Shown here: one piece after another, positions 34,727 through 43,460 of the stretch
Position numbering within the stretch: the first letter of the stretch is position 1
Layout of the letters: each line of letters opens with the position of its first letter
Assembly (NCBI RefSeq): GCF_000012845.1
Contig: NC_009615.1
Location: 2,323,501-2,387,500, forward strand
Source of the DNA: Parabacteroides distasonis ATCC 8503
GTDB taxonomy: Bacteria > Bacteroidota > Bacteroidia > Bacteroidales > Tannerellaceae
Reading direction: 5' to 3'
Length of the DNA stretch: 64,000 nt
Translations under genes and position numbers: made by a program
Notes under the pieces: generated by a model
Database searches by the model: none
What the model was told of the DNA's origin: nothing
The model's input: the letters and a program-made list of their open reading frames with translations, nothing else

Positions 34727-34999
34727 ATGACTAAAGCAGATATTGTTAGCGAGATTTCAAAAAGCACTGGTATCGACAAACAGACAGTGCTAGCAAGCGT
34801 TGAGTCCTTCATGGATATCGTAAAAAGTTCTTTAGCCCAAGGCGAAAACGTTTACTTGAGAGGTTTCGGAAGTTTCGTTATTAAGAAGAGAGCTCAAAAG
34901 ACAGCTCGTAATATTTCAAAAAATACTACGATCATCATCCCGGAACACAACATTCCGTCATTCAAGCCGGCTAAGACTTTTATTGGTGAAGTTAAGTAA
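34727..34999 (+). CDS. hup: HU-family DNA-binding protein
   Basis: Nucleoid protein of 90 residues of the HU/IHF class. It begins MTKADIVSEISKSTGIDKQTV and has the conserved LRGFGSFVIKKRAQKTARNI arm. The arm ends HNIPSFKPAKTFIGEVK, where a proline-bearing tip would intercalate in DNA. Length is standard. It is followed after 36 bp by a 29-codon basic gene that probably shares its transcript. Confidence 0.95.
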   Translation: MTKADIVSEISKSTGIDKQTVLASVESFMDIVKSSLAQGENVYLRGFGSFVIKKRAQKTARNISKNTTIIIPEHNIPSFKPAKTFIGEVK

Positions 35000-35035
35000 T
35001 TAATTATTATACGTTTAATTTAAAATTTTAAAGCG

Positions 35036-35125
35036 ATGCCTAGCGGAAAGAAAAGAAAAAGACATAAAATGTCTACGCACAAGCGCAAAAAGAGACTGAA
35101 GAAGAATAGACATAAGAAGAAATAA
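35036..35125 (+). CDS. 29-residue basic protein of the AURKAIP1/COX24 (mS38-like) type
   Basis: Tiny gene of 29 codons. It begins MPSGKKRKRHKMSTHKRKK and ends in RHKKK, so more than half the residues are Lys or Arg. This matches the short DUF1713/COX24 family, whose mitochondrial relative mS38 is a small-subunit ribosomal protein. A ribosomal or RNA-binding role is thus likely but inferred. It lies between the HU gene and a strong hairpin terminator, ahead of rng. It is easily missed because of its length. Confidence 0.85.
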   Translation: MPSGKKRKRHKMSTHKRKKRLKKNRHKKK

Positions 35126-35143
35126 GTCTATCTAACGAACTCT

Positions 35144-35184
35144 AAAGAACAAACTTAATAAGTGACCTTTTAAGTTTGTTCTTT
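35144..35184 (+). terminator. Terminator hairpin after the HU/basic-protein unit
   Basis: Perfect 15-bp stem AAAGAACAAACTTAA/TTAAGTTTGTTCTTT with an 11-nt loop, 19 bp after the stop of the 29-codon gene. Confidence 0.8.
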
Positions 35185-35223
35185 GCGTATTTTATAAGGT
35201 CTGATCTTAAAAACACATCTTAA

Positions 35224-36801
35224 GTGATTAGTGAATTAGTAGTTGATGTACAGCCCAAAGAGGTATCTATCGCCGTCTTGGAGGACAAGAGCCTTGTGGA
35301 GCTCCAAAAGGAGGCCCGCAACGTCTCGTTCGCTGTTGGTGATATCTATCTAGGTAAGGTTAAGAAACTGATGCCGGGCTTAAACGCTGCGTTCATTGAT
35401 GTCGGTTACAAAAAGGATGCGTTTCTTCACTATTTGGACTTAGGTCCTAACTTCAACACCCAACAGAAATATTTAAAGCAATTGCTGAGCGATCCCAAAA
35501 AGGCGCCGGTACTGTCGAAAACTCAGATTCTACCGGAGATCGAAAAGAACGGGAGTATTAGCGACGTGCTGAAAGTAGGACAAGAGGTGTTGGTTCAAAT
35601 TGCTAAAGAGCCTATCTCGACGAAAGGTCCCCGATTGACTTCCGAGCTTTCTTTTGCCGGAAGATATATCGTGCTGATACCGTTCGCCGATAAAGTATCT
35701 GTCTCCACCAAAATTAAATCAAGCGAGGAACGAGCCCGTTTGCGCCAGTTAATCCAAAGTATCAAACCGAAGAATTTCAGTGTTATCGTACGGACATCCT
35801 CGGAGGGCAAGCGTGTCGCAGAGCTTGATCATGAATTGAAGACATTGATGAAACGATGGGAAGATAATATCGTGAAGGTGCCTAAACTCAAAGCTCCGGC
35901 TATTATTTATGAGGAAACGGCACGTACCGTAGCTTTGCTTCGGGATATATTCAACCCCTCTTTCCAAAATATTTATGTAAATGACAAGGAGGTCTATAAT
36001 AATGTCCGCGACTATGTAAGCTTGATCGCACCGGGACGGGAAGAAATCGTACAGTTATATACGGGAGAGCTTCCTATCTTCGACAACTTTGCGGTCACCA
36101 AGCAAATCAAGTCGCTATTCGGACGAACTGTCACTTACAAGAGTGGAGCTTACTTGATTATCGAGCACACGGAAGCTATGCACGTTATCGACGTGAACAG
36201 CGGGAACCGTTCCAAAGGCAGCGATGCCCAAGAGAAGACAGCTATCGACGTAAATATAGCCGCCGCCGATGAGATCGCCCGTCAGCTCCGCTTACGAGAC
36301 ATGGGAGGTATCATCGTCATAGACTTTATCGATATGGCAGAGGCTGCCAACCGGCAAAAGCTATTTGAACACATGACAAAGGCAATGGCAAATGACCGGG
36401 CTAAACACAATATCCTTCCTCTTAGTAAGTTTGGCTTGATGCAGATTACCCGTCAGCGGGTACGTCCGGCAATGGACGTGGATACGTCAGAAGACTGCCC
36501 ATCCTGTTTCGGAACAGGAACGGTTAAGCCTTCCATCCTGTTTACCGACAGCCTGGAAGAAAAAATAGATTGCTTAGTAAACAAACATCACGTGAAGAAA
36601 TTCACCCTGCATGTACATCCGTATGTCGCAGCGTATGTGAACAAGGGGTTGTTCCCCTTGAGCATGAAGTGGAAAATGAAGTACACACATGGTTTAAAAG
36701 TTATTCCCAATCAAAGTCTCGCCTTTCTTGAATACAAATTCTTTGATGCCGACAAGAATGAGCTTGACATGAAAGAAGAAAAGGAAATAATCAACAAATA
36801 A
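35224..36801 (+). CDS. rng: Ribonuclease G/E family endoribonuclease
   Basis: RNase E/G catalytic protein of 525 residues. An S1-like RNA-binding domain fills about 35-140 (GDIYLGKVKKLMPGLNAAFIDVG). The nuclease core includes HVIDVNSGNRS and DMGGIIVIDFIDM, with the catalytic aspartates. The zinc-link cysteines are in CPSCFGTG. It should process rRNA and decay mRNA. It lacks the long C-terminal scaffold of RNase E. The start is GTG at 35224, chosen because the family N-terminus xSELVVDVQPKE begins there. Confidence 0.95.
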   Translation: MISELVVDVQPKEVSIAVLEDKSLVELQKEARNVSFAVGDIYLGKVKKLMPGLNAAFIDVGYKKDAFLHYLDLGPNFNTQQKYLKQLLSDPKKAPVLSKTQILPEIEKNGSISDVLKVGQEVLVQIAKEPISTKGPRLTSELSFAGRYIVLIPFADKVSVSTKIKSSEERARLRQLIQSIKPKNFSVIVRTSSEGKRVAELDHELKTLMKRWEDNIVKVPKLKAPAIIYEETARTVALLRDIFNPSFQNIYVNDKEVYNNVRDYVSLIAPGREEIVQLYTGELPIFDNFAVTKQIKSLFGRTVTYKSGAYLIIEHTEAMHVIDVNSGNRSKGSDAQEKTAIDVNIAAADEIARQLRLRDMGGIIVIDFIDMAEAANRQKLFEHMTKAMANDRAKHNILPLSKFGLMQITRQRVRPAMDVDTSEDCPSCFGTGTVKPSILFTDSLEEKIDCLVNKHHVKKFTLHVHPYVAAYVNKGLFPLSMKWKMKYTHGLKVIPNQSLAFLEYKFFDADKNELDMKEEKEIINK

Positions 36802-36807
36802 CAAGAG

Positions 36808-36842
36808 AAGCCCCGGGCCTATTAAAACGGTTCCGGGGCTTT
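36808..36842 (+). terminator. Terminator hairpin after rng
   Basis: AAGCCCCGG pairs with CCGGGGCTT over a short A+T-rich loop, followed by T-rich sequence. It begins 6 bp after the rng stop. Confidence 0.85.
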
Positions 36843-36866
36843 CTGTATTCTGCCAAACCGCCAAAA

Positions 36867-36883
36867 TGTCACGATTCATGACA
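36867..36883 (+). promoter_or_regulatory. Dyad upstream of dnaK
   Basis: TGTCACGATTCATGACA is a 17-bp near-palindrome (7 of 8 pairs) that ends 32 bp before the sigma-54-like box. It could be an activator or heat-shock control site. It is not a CIRCE element. Confidence 0.5.
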
Positions 36884-36914
36884 CGTATTATTTATTTTCA
36901 AACCCAAACTTCTT

Positions 36915-36929
36915 TGGCACGGCATTTGT
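36915..36929 (+). promoter_or_regulatory. Sigma-54-like promoter upstream of dnaK
   Basis: TGGCACGGCATTTGT matches the sigma-54 -24 element fully (TGGCACG), and the -12 element except that GC is GT. No TAnnTTTG box with a good -33 is visible in the 160 bp before dnaK. Transcription would start near 36941, leaving a leader of about 60 nt. Confidence 0.5.
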
Positions 36930-37002
36930 TGAATACTATGTGAATCCTTTAAACAAGGAGGATGACGGACGATGAATAATAACAATTAAAATATTTACAA
37001 TC

Positions 37003-38934
37003 ATGGGAAAGATTATTGGAATCGACTTAGGAACAACCAACTCTTGTGTTGCCGTATTGGAAGGTAACGAACCGGTTGTTATCGCGAACAGCGAAGGTAA
37101 AAGAACAACACCTTCAATCGTAGCTTTCGTAGAAGGCGGCGAGCGTAAGGTAGGTGATCCCGCAAAACGTCAGGCTATCACCAATCCTGAAAAGACTATA
37201 TTCTCTATCAAACGTTTCATGGGTGAAACTTATGACCAAGTACAAAAGGAAATCAATCGCGTTCCTTATAAAGTAGTGCGTGGTGATAACAACACTCCTC
37301 GTGTAGATATCGAAGGACGTTTGTATACTCCGCAGGAAATCTCAGCGATGATCCTGCAGAAAATGAAAAAGACAGCTGAGGATTATTTGGGACAGGAAGT
37401 AACGGAAGCCGTTATCACAGTACCTGCTTACTTTAGTGACGCTCAACGTCAGGCTACGAAAGAGGCTGGTGAGATCGCAGGTTTAACCGTACGCCGTATC
37501 GTAAACGAACCGACTGCCGCTTCTTTAGCTTATGGTTTGGATAAGACGAACAAAGACATGAAGATCGCCGTATTCGACTTAGGTGGTGGTACATTCGATA
37601 TCTCCATCCTTGAGTTAGGTGACGGCGTATTCGAGGTAAAATCAACAAACGGTGATACTCACCTAGGTGGTGATGACTTCGACCACGTAATCATCGACTG
37701 GTTGGCTGAAGAATTCGAACGAGAGGAAGGCGTAGACTTACGTAAAGACCCGATGGCTTTACAACGTTTAAAAGAAGCTGCCGAGAAAGCGAAGATCGAG
37801 TTGTCAAGTACGACTAGCACGGAGATCAACTTGCCGTATATCATGCCGGTAAACGGTATTCCAAAGCACTTGGTTAAGACTTTGACTCGTGCTAAATTCG
37901 AACAATTGGCTGACGGTCTGATCCAAGCATGTATCGAACCGTGCCGTCAATCCTTGAAAGATGCAGGTTTATCAACTTCTGATATCGACGAAGTGATCTT
38001 GGTAGGTGGTTCTACTCGTATCCCGGCTGTACAGGCTATCGTTGAGAAATTCTTCGGTAAAGCTCCGTCTAAGGGCGTTAACCCGGATGAAGTAGTAGCC
38101 GTAGGCGCAGCGATCCAAGGTGGTGTATTGACAGGTGAGGTTAAAGACGTATTGCTGTTGGATGTTACTCCGCTGTCTTTAGGTATTGAGACAATGGGTG
38201 GTGTAATGACTAAATTGATCGAGTCTAACACGACCATCCCGACCAAGAAGTCCGAGACATTTACGACTGCCGTAGACAATCAGCCTTCTGTTGAGATCCA
38301 CATCTTGCAAGGTGAGCGTTCTTTGGCTAAAGATAACAAGTCTATCGGTCGTTTCCACTTGGATGGAATACCTGCCGCACAACGTGGTGTTCCTCAGATC
38401 GAGGTTACATTCGATATCGACGCTAACGGTATATTGAACGTATCGGCTAAGGATAAAGGAACCGGTAAAGTACAAAGTATCCGTATCGAGGCTTCCAGCG
38501 GTTTGAGCGATGATGAGGTTAAGCGTATGAAAGAAGAGGCTGCCGCAAACGCAGAGGCCGATAAGAAAGAGAAAGAGCGTATCGATAAATTGAATCAAGC
38601 GGATAGCATGATCTTCCAGACCGAGAAACAATTGAAAGATCTTGGCGACAAGCTTCCGGCAGACAAGAAAGCTCCGATCGAAGGTGCCTTGAACAAATTG
38701 AAAGAAGCTCATAAGGCTCAGGATATCGCAGGTATCGATGCTGCTATGGCAGAATTGAACAGCGTATTCCAAGCAGCTAGCCAAGAAATGTACAACGCTC
38801 AAGGTGGCGGCGCTCAAGGCGGTCCGCAAGCAGATCCTAACTTCGGTGGTCAACAAGCTGGCGGTAACGCAGGTAGCAGCAACAACAGCAAAGACGGTAA
38901 CGTTACGGACGTTGACTTTGAGGAAGTAAAATAA
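37003..38934 (+). CDS. dnaK: Hsp70 chaperone DnaK
   Basis: Cytoplasmic chaperone of 643 residues. The N-terminal ATPase has [28 protein letters not shown] and [14 protein letters not shown]. The interdomain linker [13 protein letters not shown] is near residue 385-397, followed by the substrate-binding domain and helical lid. It ends in a Gly/Gln/Asn-rich tail with TDVDFEEVK. Its codon use looks highly biased, as expected for an abundant protein. dnaJ and grpE are not adjacent. A dyad and a sigma-54-like box lie upstream, and a clear terminator follows. Confidence 0.98.
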   Translation: MGKIIGIDLGTTNSCVAVLEGNEPVVIANSEGKRTTPSIVAFVEGGERKVGDPAKRQAITNPEKTIFSIKRFMGETYDQVQKEINRVPYKVVRGDNNTPRVDIEGRLYTPQEISAMILQKMKKTAEDYLGQEVTEAVITVPAYFSDAQRQATKEAGEIAGLTVRRIVNEPTAASLAYGLDKTNKDMKIAVFDLGGGTFDISILELGDGVFEVKSTNGDTHLGGDDFDHVIIDWLAEEFEREEGVDLRKDPMALQRLKEAAEKAKIELSSTTSTEINLPYIMPVNGIPKHLVKTLTRAKFEQLADGLIQACIEPCRQSLKDAGLSTSDIDEVILVGGSTRIPAVQAIVEKFFGKAPSKGVNPDEVVAVGAAIQGGVLTGEVKDVLLLDVTPLSLGIETMGGVMTKLIESNTTIPTKKSETFTTAVDNQPSVEIHILQGERSLAKDNKSIGRFHLDGIPAAQRGVPQIEVTFDIDANGILNVSAKDKGTGKVQSIRIEASSGLSDDEVKRMKEEAAANAEADKKEKERIDKLNQADSMIFQTEKQLKDLGDKLPADKKAPIEGALNKLKEAHKAQDIAGIDAAMAELNSVFQAASQEMYNAQGGGAQGGPQADPNFGGQQAGGNAGSSNNSKDGNVTDVDFEEVK

Positions 38935-38976
38935 AAAGAAGCGGTTTTAATCGCTCCTTTACTCCACATAAGATAG

Positions 38977-39017
38977 AAAAACGGCTATCGGGTCCTTCGG
39001 GATCTGATAGCCGTTTT
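38977..39017 (+). terminator. Terminator after dnaK
   Basis: AAAACGGCTATC pairs with GATAGCCGTTTT, followed by a T run. Stem of 12 bp with an inner short stem (GGTCCTTCGGGATC). Confidence 0.9.
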
Positions 39018-39072
39018 TTATTTTAGCCCTATATATTCAATAAAAAAGCCATTGATATCCAATAATTATTAA

Positions 39073-39080
39073 TAAGTTTG
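39073..39080 (+). promoter_or_regulatory. -7 box TAAGTTTG for the first sensor kinase
   Basis: Full -7 match 62 bp before the ATG. The upstream stretch TTGATATCCAAT (39052-39063) recurs before the second kinase (41098-41109), so the promoter was duplicated with the gene. Confidence 0.6.
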
Positions 39081-39141
39081 CACTCGCATAAAAACACTCA
39101 TTTTAAATTACGATTAAGGGCAACGTACTAATTTTCGACTT

Positions 39142-41058
39142 ATGCTAGCGAGATCTATACAGAAATATTACATATTTGTTCTACTTTTTCTGCTAGCCAT
39201 TCTACAGTCCTCTTGTCAACAGTCGGAAAATAAATATCGTATATTAGTAGTCCATTCCTATGAAAGCGACTATGTAGCTTATAAAGACTGCGATCGGTTG
39301 ATCCGGAAATCCCTCGAGAAAAAGGGGATTAATCCGTCGATCCAAACATTCTATTTGAACTGCGAGCAATATGCGGCACCTGCCGAAGAAAAACGGATGT
39401 ACCTGTATCTAGATTCGATCTCCACTTGGAAACCCGATCTGATATTGGTCTACGAGGATCAAGCGACTTACACGTTAATGCAATGCCATCATCCGCTAAT
39501 TTCTACAATTCCCATTGTATTTGGCGGCGTAAATTTCCCCAATAAGGCACTATTGGCGCAATATTCGAATGTTTCCGGATTCTGGGACGAGCCCGACTAC
39601 GTCACGAACATCCGCTTGATAGAACATCTGTTGGGCAAGTCTACGATTTATATGTTGCACGATAGTACGTATATAGATAGGCACATTAAGGCTACGTTAC
39701 ATGAGCAATGTGCTCAAGCAGACATTCGGGTCGATAATAATCGCATCATGTATATACCGGTAGAGATCGCTACTTTGGACAGGGTCAATCAAAGCTTAAA
39801 ACGACCGGATAGTACGACCGTCAACGTCGTGCCCGTGCAAGGAGACAAGCTATCAGCTGTTTCTTGGTACATGAGTAAACACGTCCCTTACATCTACTAT
39901 CTACAGGCCAAACGGGATTACCGGGTATTGAACACCAGCCGTTTTTCCAGTAAACCCTCTTTTACGGCGATCAACGAGGATCTAGGATATACGAATAAAC
40001 TTGTAGGTGGCTATATCACCTCCTTGGAAACCCAAATAGAAGAATCTACCGATAGAGCCGCGGAAATATTAAAAGGCTCCCCTAGCGAATCATTCCCACA
40101 GATAACAAAGAGCAAGAAGAATTATGTATTTGATTTCAATGAAGTCAAATATTGGAATATCGATAAAAGGCTTCTTCCGAAGGATGCTATACTTTTGAAC
40201 TTTCCTTTTAAGGACCAATATCCAAGATTATTCTGGAGCTTGATAATCGTAGTCAGCACGATGTGCTGCTTTGTCTTCGGTAGCTTCATCATCATGTATA
40301 CCCAAGAATCCAAGGCAAAACGACAAGCGCAAAAAGCCCTATTACATGAAAAGGAATCATTAGCGGAAGCCTTGGAGAAAGCCAATGAGTCCGACCGGAT
40401 GAAATCCGTATTCTTGGCTAACATGAGTCATGAGATACGTACCCCTCTAAATGCGATCATCGGCTTTTCAAGCCTAATCGCCGAACTGGATCTGACAGCG
40501 GAAGAGAAGGAGCAATACGCTAATATCATCACGACCAATAACGAGTTATTACTAAAGTTAGTCAATGACATATTGGATTTGGCAAGGATTGAATCCGGAG
40601 GTATCGTCTTTCATAAAGAATCCTGCAATTTAACGGATTTAGTGAAAACCCTTTATAAACAACATCTTTCCGATGTCCCCGAAGGTATCGAATTCAAGGA
40701 GAAATGCCCCGATACGCCGATCTGCTTATATACGGATAAGGAGCGACTTTACCAAGCGCTCGAGAACATACTGAAAAATGCTATAAAATTTACTTCCGCA
40801 GGCTTTATAGAGATCGGTTACGAGTATTCCACCAATGCACAAGACGTCCGACTTTATGTGCAGGATACAGGCATCGGGATCTCTCCCGAGGACCAAGAAG
40901 CGATATTCGAGCGTTTCAAGAAGCTGGATGATTTCGTGCAAGGGACAGGTCTTGGATTATCGATCTGCCAAGCTATCGTAAAACAATTAAACGGGCGTAT
41001 CTTGCTCAAGTCCGAAAAGAATAAGGGGTGCCGCATCTCCTTGGTTTTCGAATTATAA
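39142..41058 (+). CDS. Sensor histidine kinase with periplasmic ABC-substrate-binding-like sensor
   Basis: Membrane kinase of 638 residues. The N-terminus has a lipobox-like LQSSC (C25). A periplasmic sensor at about 32-345 resembles the ABC_sub_bind fold (RILVVHSYESDY, LILVYEDQATYTL, IPIVFGGVNFP). One membrane helix lies near 363-386, then a short coiled coil, HisKA with H430 in MSHEIRTPLNAIIGF, and HATPase_c with ENILKNAIKF, DTGIGI and GTGLGLSI. It has no receiver domain, and no response regulator lies nearby. The ligand is unknown. It is followed by a larger paralogue at 41152. Confidence 0.93.
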   Translation: MLARSIQKYYIFVLLFLLAILQSSCQQSENKYRILVVHSYESDYVAYKDCDRLIRKSLEKKGINPSIQTFYLNCEQYAAPAEEKRMYLYLDSISTWKPDLILVYEDQATYTLMQCHHPLISTIPIVFGGVNFPNKALLAQYSNVSGFWDEPDYVTNIRLIEHLLGKSTIYMLHDSTYIDRHIKATLHEQCAQADIRVDNNRIMYIPVEIATLDRVNQSLKRPDSTTVNVVPVQGDKLSAVSWYMSKHVPYIYYLQAKRDYRVLNTSRFSSKPSFTAINEDLGYTNKLVGGYITSLETQIEESTDRAAEILKGSPSESFPQITKSKKNYVFDFNEVKYWNIDKRLLPKDAILLNFPFKDQYPRLFWSLIIVVSTMCCFVFGSFIIMYTQESKAKRQAQKALLHEKESLAEALEKANESDRMKSVFLANMSHEIRTPLNAIIGFSSLIAELDLTAEEKEQYANIITTNNELLLKLVNDILDLARIESGGIVFHKESCNLTDLVKTLYKQHLSDVPEGIEFKEKCPDTPICLYTDKERLYQALENILKNAIKFTSAGFIEIGYEYSTNAQDVRLYVQDTGIGISPEDQEAIFERFKKLDDFVQGTGLGLSICQAIVKQLNGRILLKSEKNKGCRISLVFEL

Positions 41059-41096
41059 ACCAACCTCAGAAGCCAAGAAAAATAGACATTTGTCTC

Positions 41097-41126
41097 TTTG
41101 ATATCCAATTACTTTTTATACATTTG
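41097..41126 (+). promoter_or_regulatory. Promoter of the second sensor kinase
   Basis: -33 TTTG (41097-41100) and -7 TACATTTG (41119-41126), spacer 18 bp. It shares TTGATATCCAAT with the region before the first kinase. Confidence 0.65.
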
Positions 41127-41151
41127 TACCTATTATATTGAAGCTATACAC

Positions 41152-43458
41152 ATGGCGAACACTTCTTATCGTTATCTTTTTTTATTGTTGCTTCCATTAT
41201 TTCTATTGGTCGCAAATTCTTGCGAACGCTCAACCACGGAAAAGCGTATCTTGATAGTCCAATCTTATGAGCCGGACTTTCAAGCCTATAAAGATATAGA
41301 AGAGGCTTTTAAAAAAGGATTCCAGAAGGAAGGCATTCCTGCTAGTATCTTCACGTTCTATCTTAATTGCGAAGCTTATCAATCGCTAGAAGAGAAACAA
41401 AGAATATATACGGAACTCAATACGTTATCTTTATGGAAGCCTGATATCATAATCGTAAACGATGATCAAGCGACCTATTCCTTATTGGCTTGCGAACATC
41501 CTTTATTAGATAGCGTACCTATCGTTTTTACCGGAGTCAACTACCCAAACATACCCTTAATTCAAAAGTATCCTAACGTATCCGGATTTTGGGATAAGCC
41601 GGACTATCGGAAAAACGTCGAACTTATCGAGCGAATCATGGGAAAATGCGTAATTGTACGTGTCTCTGATAGTACAGCTCTTGACAAAAAGATCCTGAAA
41701 GATATGGATGAGCAAATAAAAGGGCTATGCTCCAAGGCTAGACCCGATTACCTTAAATATCCCCAGTATTCATCCCCATCCGATAAAAAGAGATCCTCTT
41801 CTTTAGTGCGGTTCCCAAAAGTACCGTTCGATTCCCTCTATATACAAACCATTCAACCCCGCACCAGTTCCAACTTGATCTGGGGGTTAGGTACAAATAC
41901 TTACAACAAGGCCTACCTTGCTACCAAAAGAGATTATACCTCGATAGCCTTAGGTAGGTTCTGCTCATTTCCCAGCTTCTCGGCGATCAACGAATCCGTA
42001 GGATATGACGGAGACTTCATCGGAGGATATATGACCCCGGTAGAGAGCCAAACCCAAGAAGCCTTACGACGAGCTGCCAGCATACTCAAGGGCACACCGG
42101 CCAATAGCTTCCCACAAATAACGGAAAGCGCCAAAAACTATCTGTTCGATTACCCGACTTTAAATAAATGGGGTATCGATTGGAAAGAACTGCCTCAAAA
42201 CAGTATCTTCTTGAATATGCCCTTTGTGGTTCGTTATCAAACATATATTATTCTATGCGGGATTCTTCTAACCCTATTTATCCTATGGACACTTTTCTAT
42301 CAAAGAGTACAATACCGTCGCGAAGCCTCTCACAAGAAACAGGCTCAAGAAAGTTTACGGAAAGAGAAAGAATTCCTCTCGTTGGCTTTAGAGAGCGGTG
42401 ATATTTTCGCATTCCGATACAGCAACGGCGTATTCGAGTTCGACCATGATTTCTATAAGTCGTTGGATATGCCGATAAAGCCGATCACCTCCACGCAATT
42501 CCAAGAGTCTATCCACCCTGAAGACCGGGAAGATTTCATCCAACATAAGCACCTGCTTGATACAGGATTCCCTTCCCGTAAGATCACCCGCCGCCGATAT
42601 AATTTCAACGGCAAAGGGCATATATGGTGGGAATTCAGATATGCGCAAGCGAAGAATGGACAAGACTCCACCCGCAATAATGTCGGAGTAAACGGGCTCT
42701 GCTTAAATATCCAACAAAGTAAGGAAGTAGAGGAAGATCTTATCAAAGCCCGTATAAGGGCCGAGGAAGCGGACCAAATGAAATCAGCGTTCCTCGCCAA
42801 TATGAGCCATGAGATACGTACCCCGCTTAACGCCATCGTTGGATTTTCGGAACTGCTAACAAGCGATATGGAAATAAGCCCGAACGAGAGGGATGAGTTC
42901 ATGCAAGTTATCAGTAAGAACAGCGACCTCTTATTGAAATTGATCAATGACATTCTCGATCTATCCCGCATCAAGTCCGGTAAGATGTCGTTTACCCTCA
43001 CGAATTGTGACTTAAACGAATTACTATCCCATATCTACCGCACCCATCAATTGTTGATGCCCCAAGGCGTAGCGCTTAAAATACAACTGCCGGTCCTCCC
43101 GGCCATTATCCAAGCGGACCTACATCGATTAACCCAAGTGATTACCAACCTCATAAACAACGCCGCAAAATTCACGACGCAAGGATACATCTTGATTAAA
43201 TACGATTATACGCAAGATAAACGTTGGATCCAGATCTCCGTGACCGATACGGGCAAAGGCATTCCCGCAGATAAGCAAGCCCAAGTATTCGAACGGTTCA
43301 ACAAACTGGACGAGTTTGCGCAAGGGACAGGCCTCGGACTGGCGATCTGCCAAATTATCATCGAGCACTTCGGAGGATATATCACCCTAGAATCCAAAGA
43401 AGGGGAAGGTAGCACATTCATCGTGACCCTTCCCTACACTCCCGGATTATCGGTATAA
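41152..43458 (+). CDS. Sensor histidine kinase, paralogue with an added PAS-like domain
   Basis: Membrane kinase of 768 residues. The lipobox-like ANSC is near residue 24. A periplasmic ABC-substrate-binding-like sensor is clearly homologous to that of the first kinase (RILIVQSYEPDF, IIIVNDDQATYSL, VPIVFTGVNYPN). A membrane helix lies near 360-385. A PAS-like domain fills about 405-530 (EFDHDFYKSLDMPIKP, IHPEDREDF, WWEFRYAQ). HisKA has H553 in MSHEIRTPLNAIVGF, and HATPase_c has NLINNAAKF, DTGKGIP and GTGLGLAI. No receiver is present. The start at 41152 is downstream of the promoter; the in-frame ATG at 41098 is not. It meets the next gene tail-to-tail with a 2-bp gap. Confidence 0.93.
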   Translation: MANTSYRYLFLLLLPLFLLVANSCERSTTEKRILIVQSYEPDFQAYKDIEEAFKKGFQKEGIPASIFTFYLNCEAYQSLEEKQRIYTELNTLSLWKPDIIIVNDDQATYSLLACEHPLLDSVPIVFTGVNYPNIPLIQKYPNVSGFWDKPDYRKNVELIERIMGKCVIVRVSDSTALDKKILKDMDEQIKGLCSKARPDYLKYPQYSSPSDKKRSSSLVRFPKVPFDSLYIQTIQPRTSSNLIWGLGTNTYNKAYLATKRDYTSIALGRFCSFPSFSAINESVGYDGDFIGGYMTPVESQTQEALRRAASILKGTPANSFPQITESAKNYLFDYPTLNKWGIDWKELPQNSIFLNMPFVVRYQTYIILCGILLTLFILWTLFYQRVQYRREASHKKQAQESLRKEKEFLSLALESGDIFAFRYSNGVFEFDHDFYKSLDMPIKPITSTQFQESIHPEDREDFIQHKHLLDTGFPSRKITRRRYNFNGKGHIWWEFRYAQAKNGQDSTRNNVGVNGLCLNIQQSKEVEEDLIKARIRAEEADQMKSAFLANMSHEIRTPLNAIVGFSELLTSDMEISPNERDEFMQVISKNSDLLLKLINDILDLSRIKSGKMSFTLTNCDLNELLSHIYRTHQLLMPQGVALKIQLPVLPAIIQADLHRLTQVITNLINNAAKFTTQGYILIKYDYTQDKRWIQISVTDTGKGIPADKQAQVFERFNKLDEFAQGTGLGLAICQIIIEHFGGYITLESKEGEGSTFIVTLPYTPGLSV

Positions 43459-43460
43459 GA

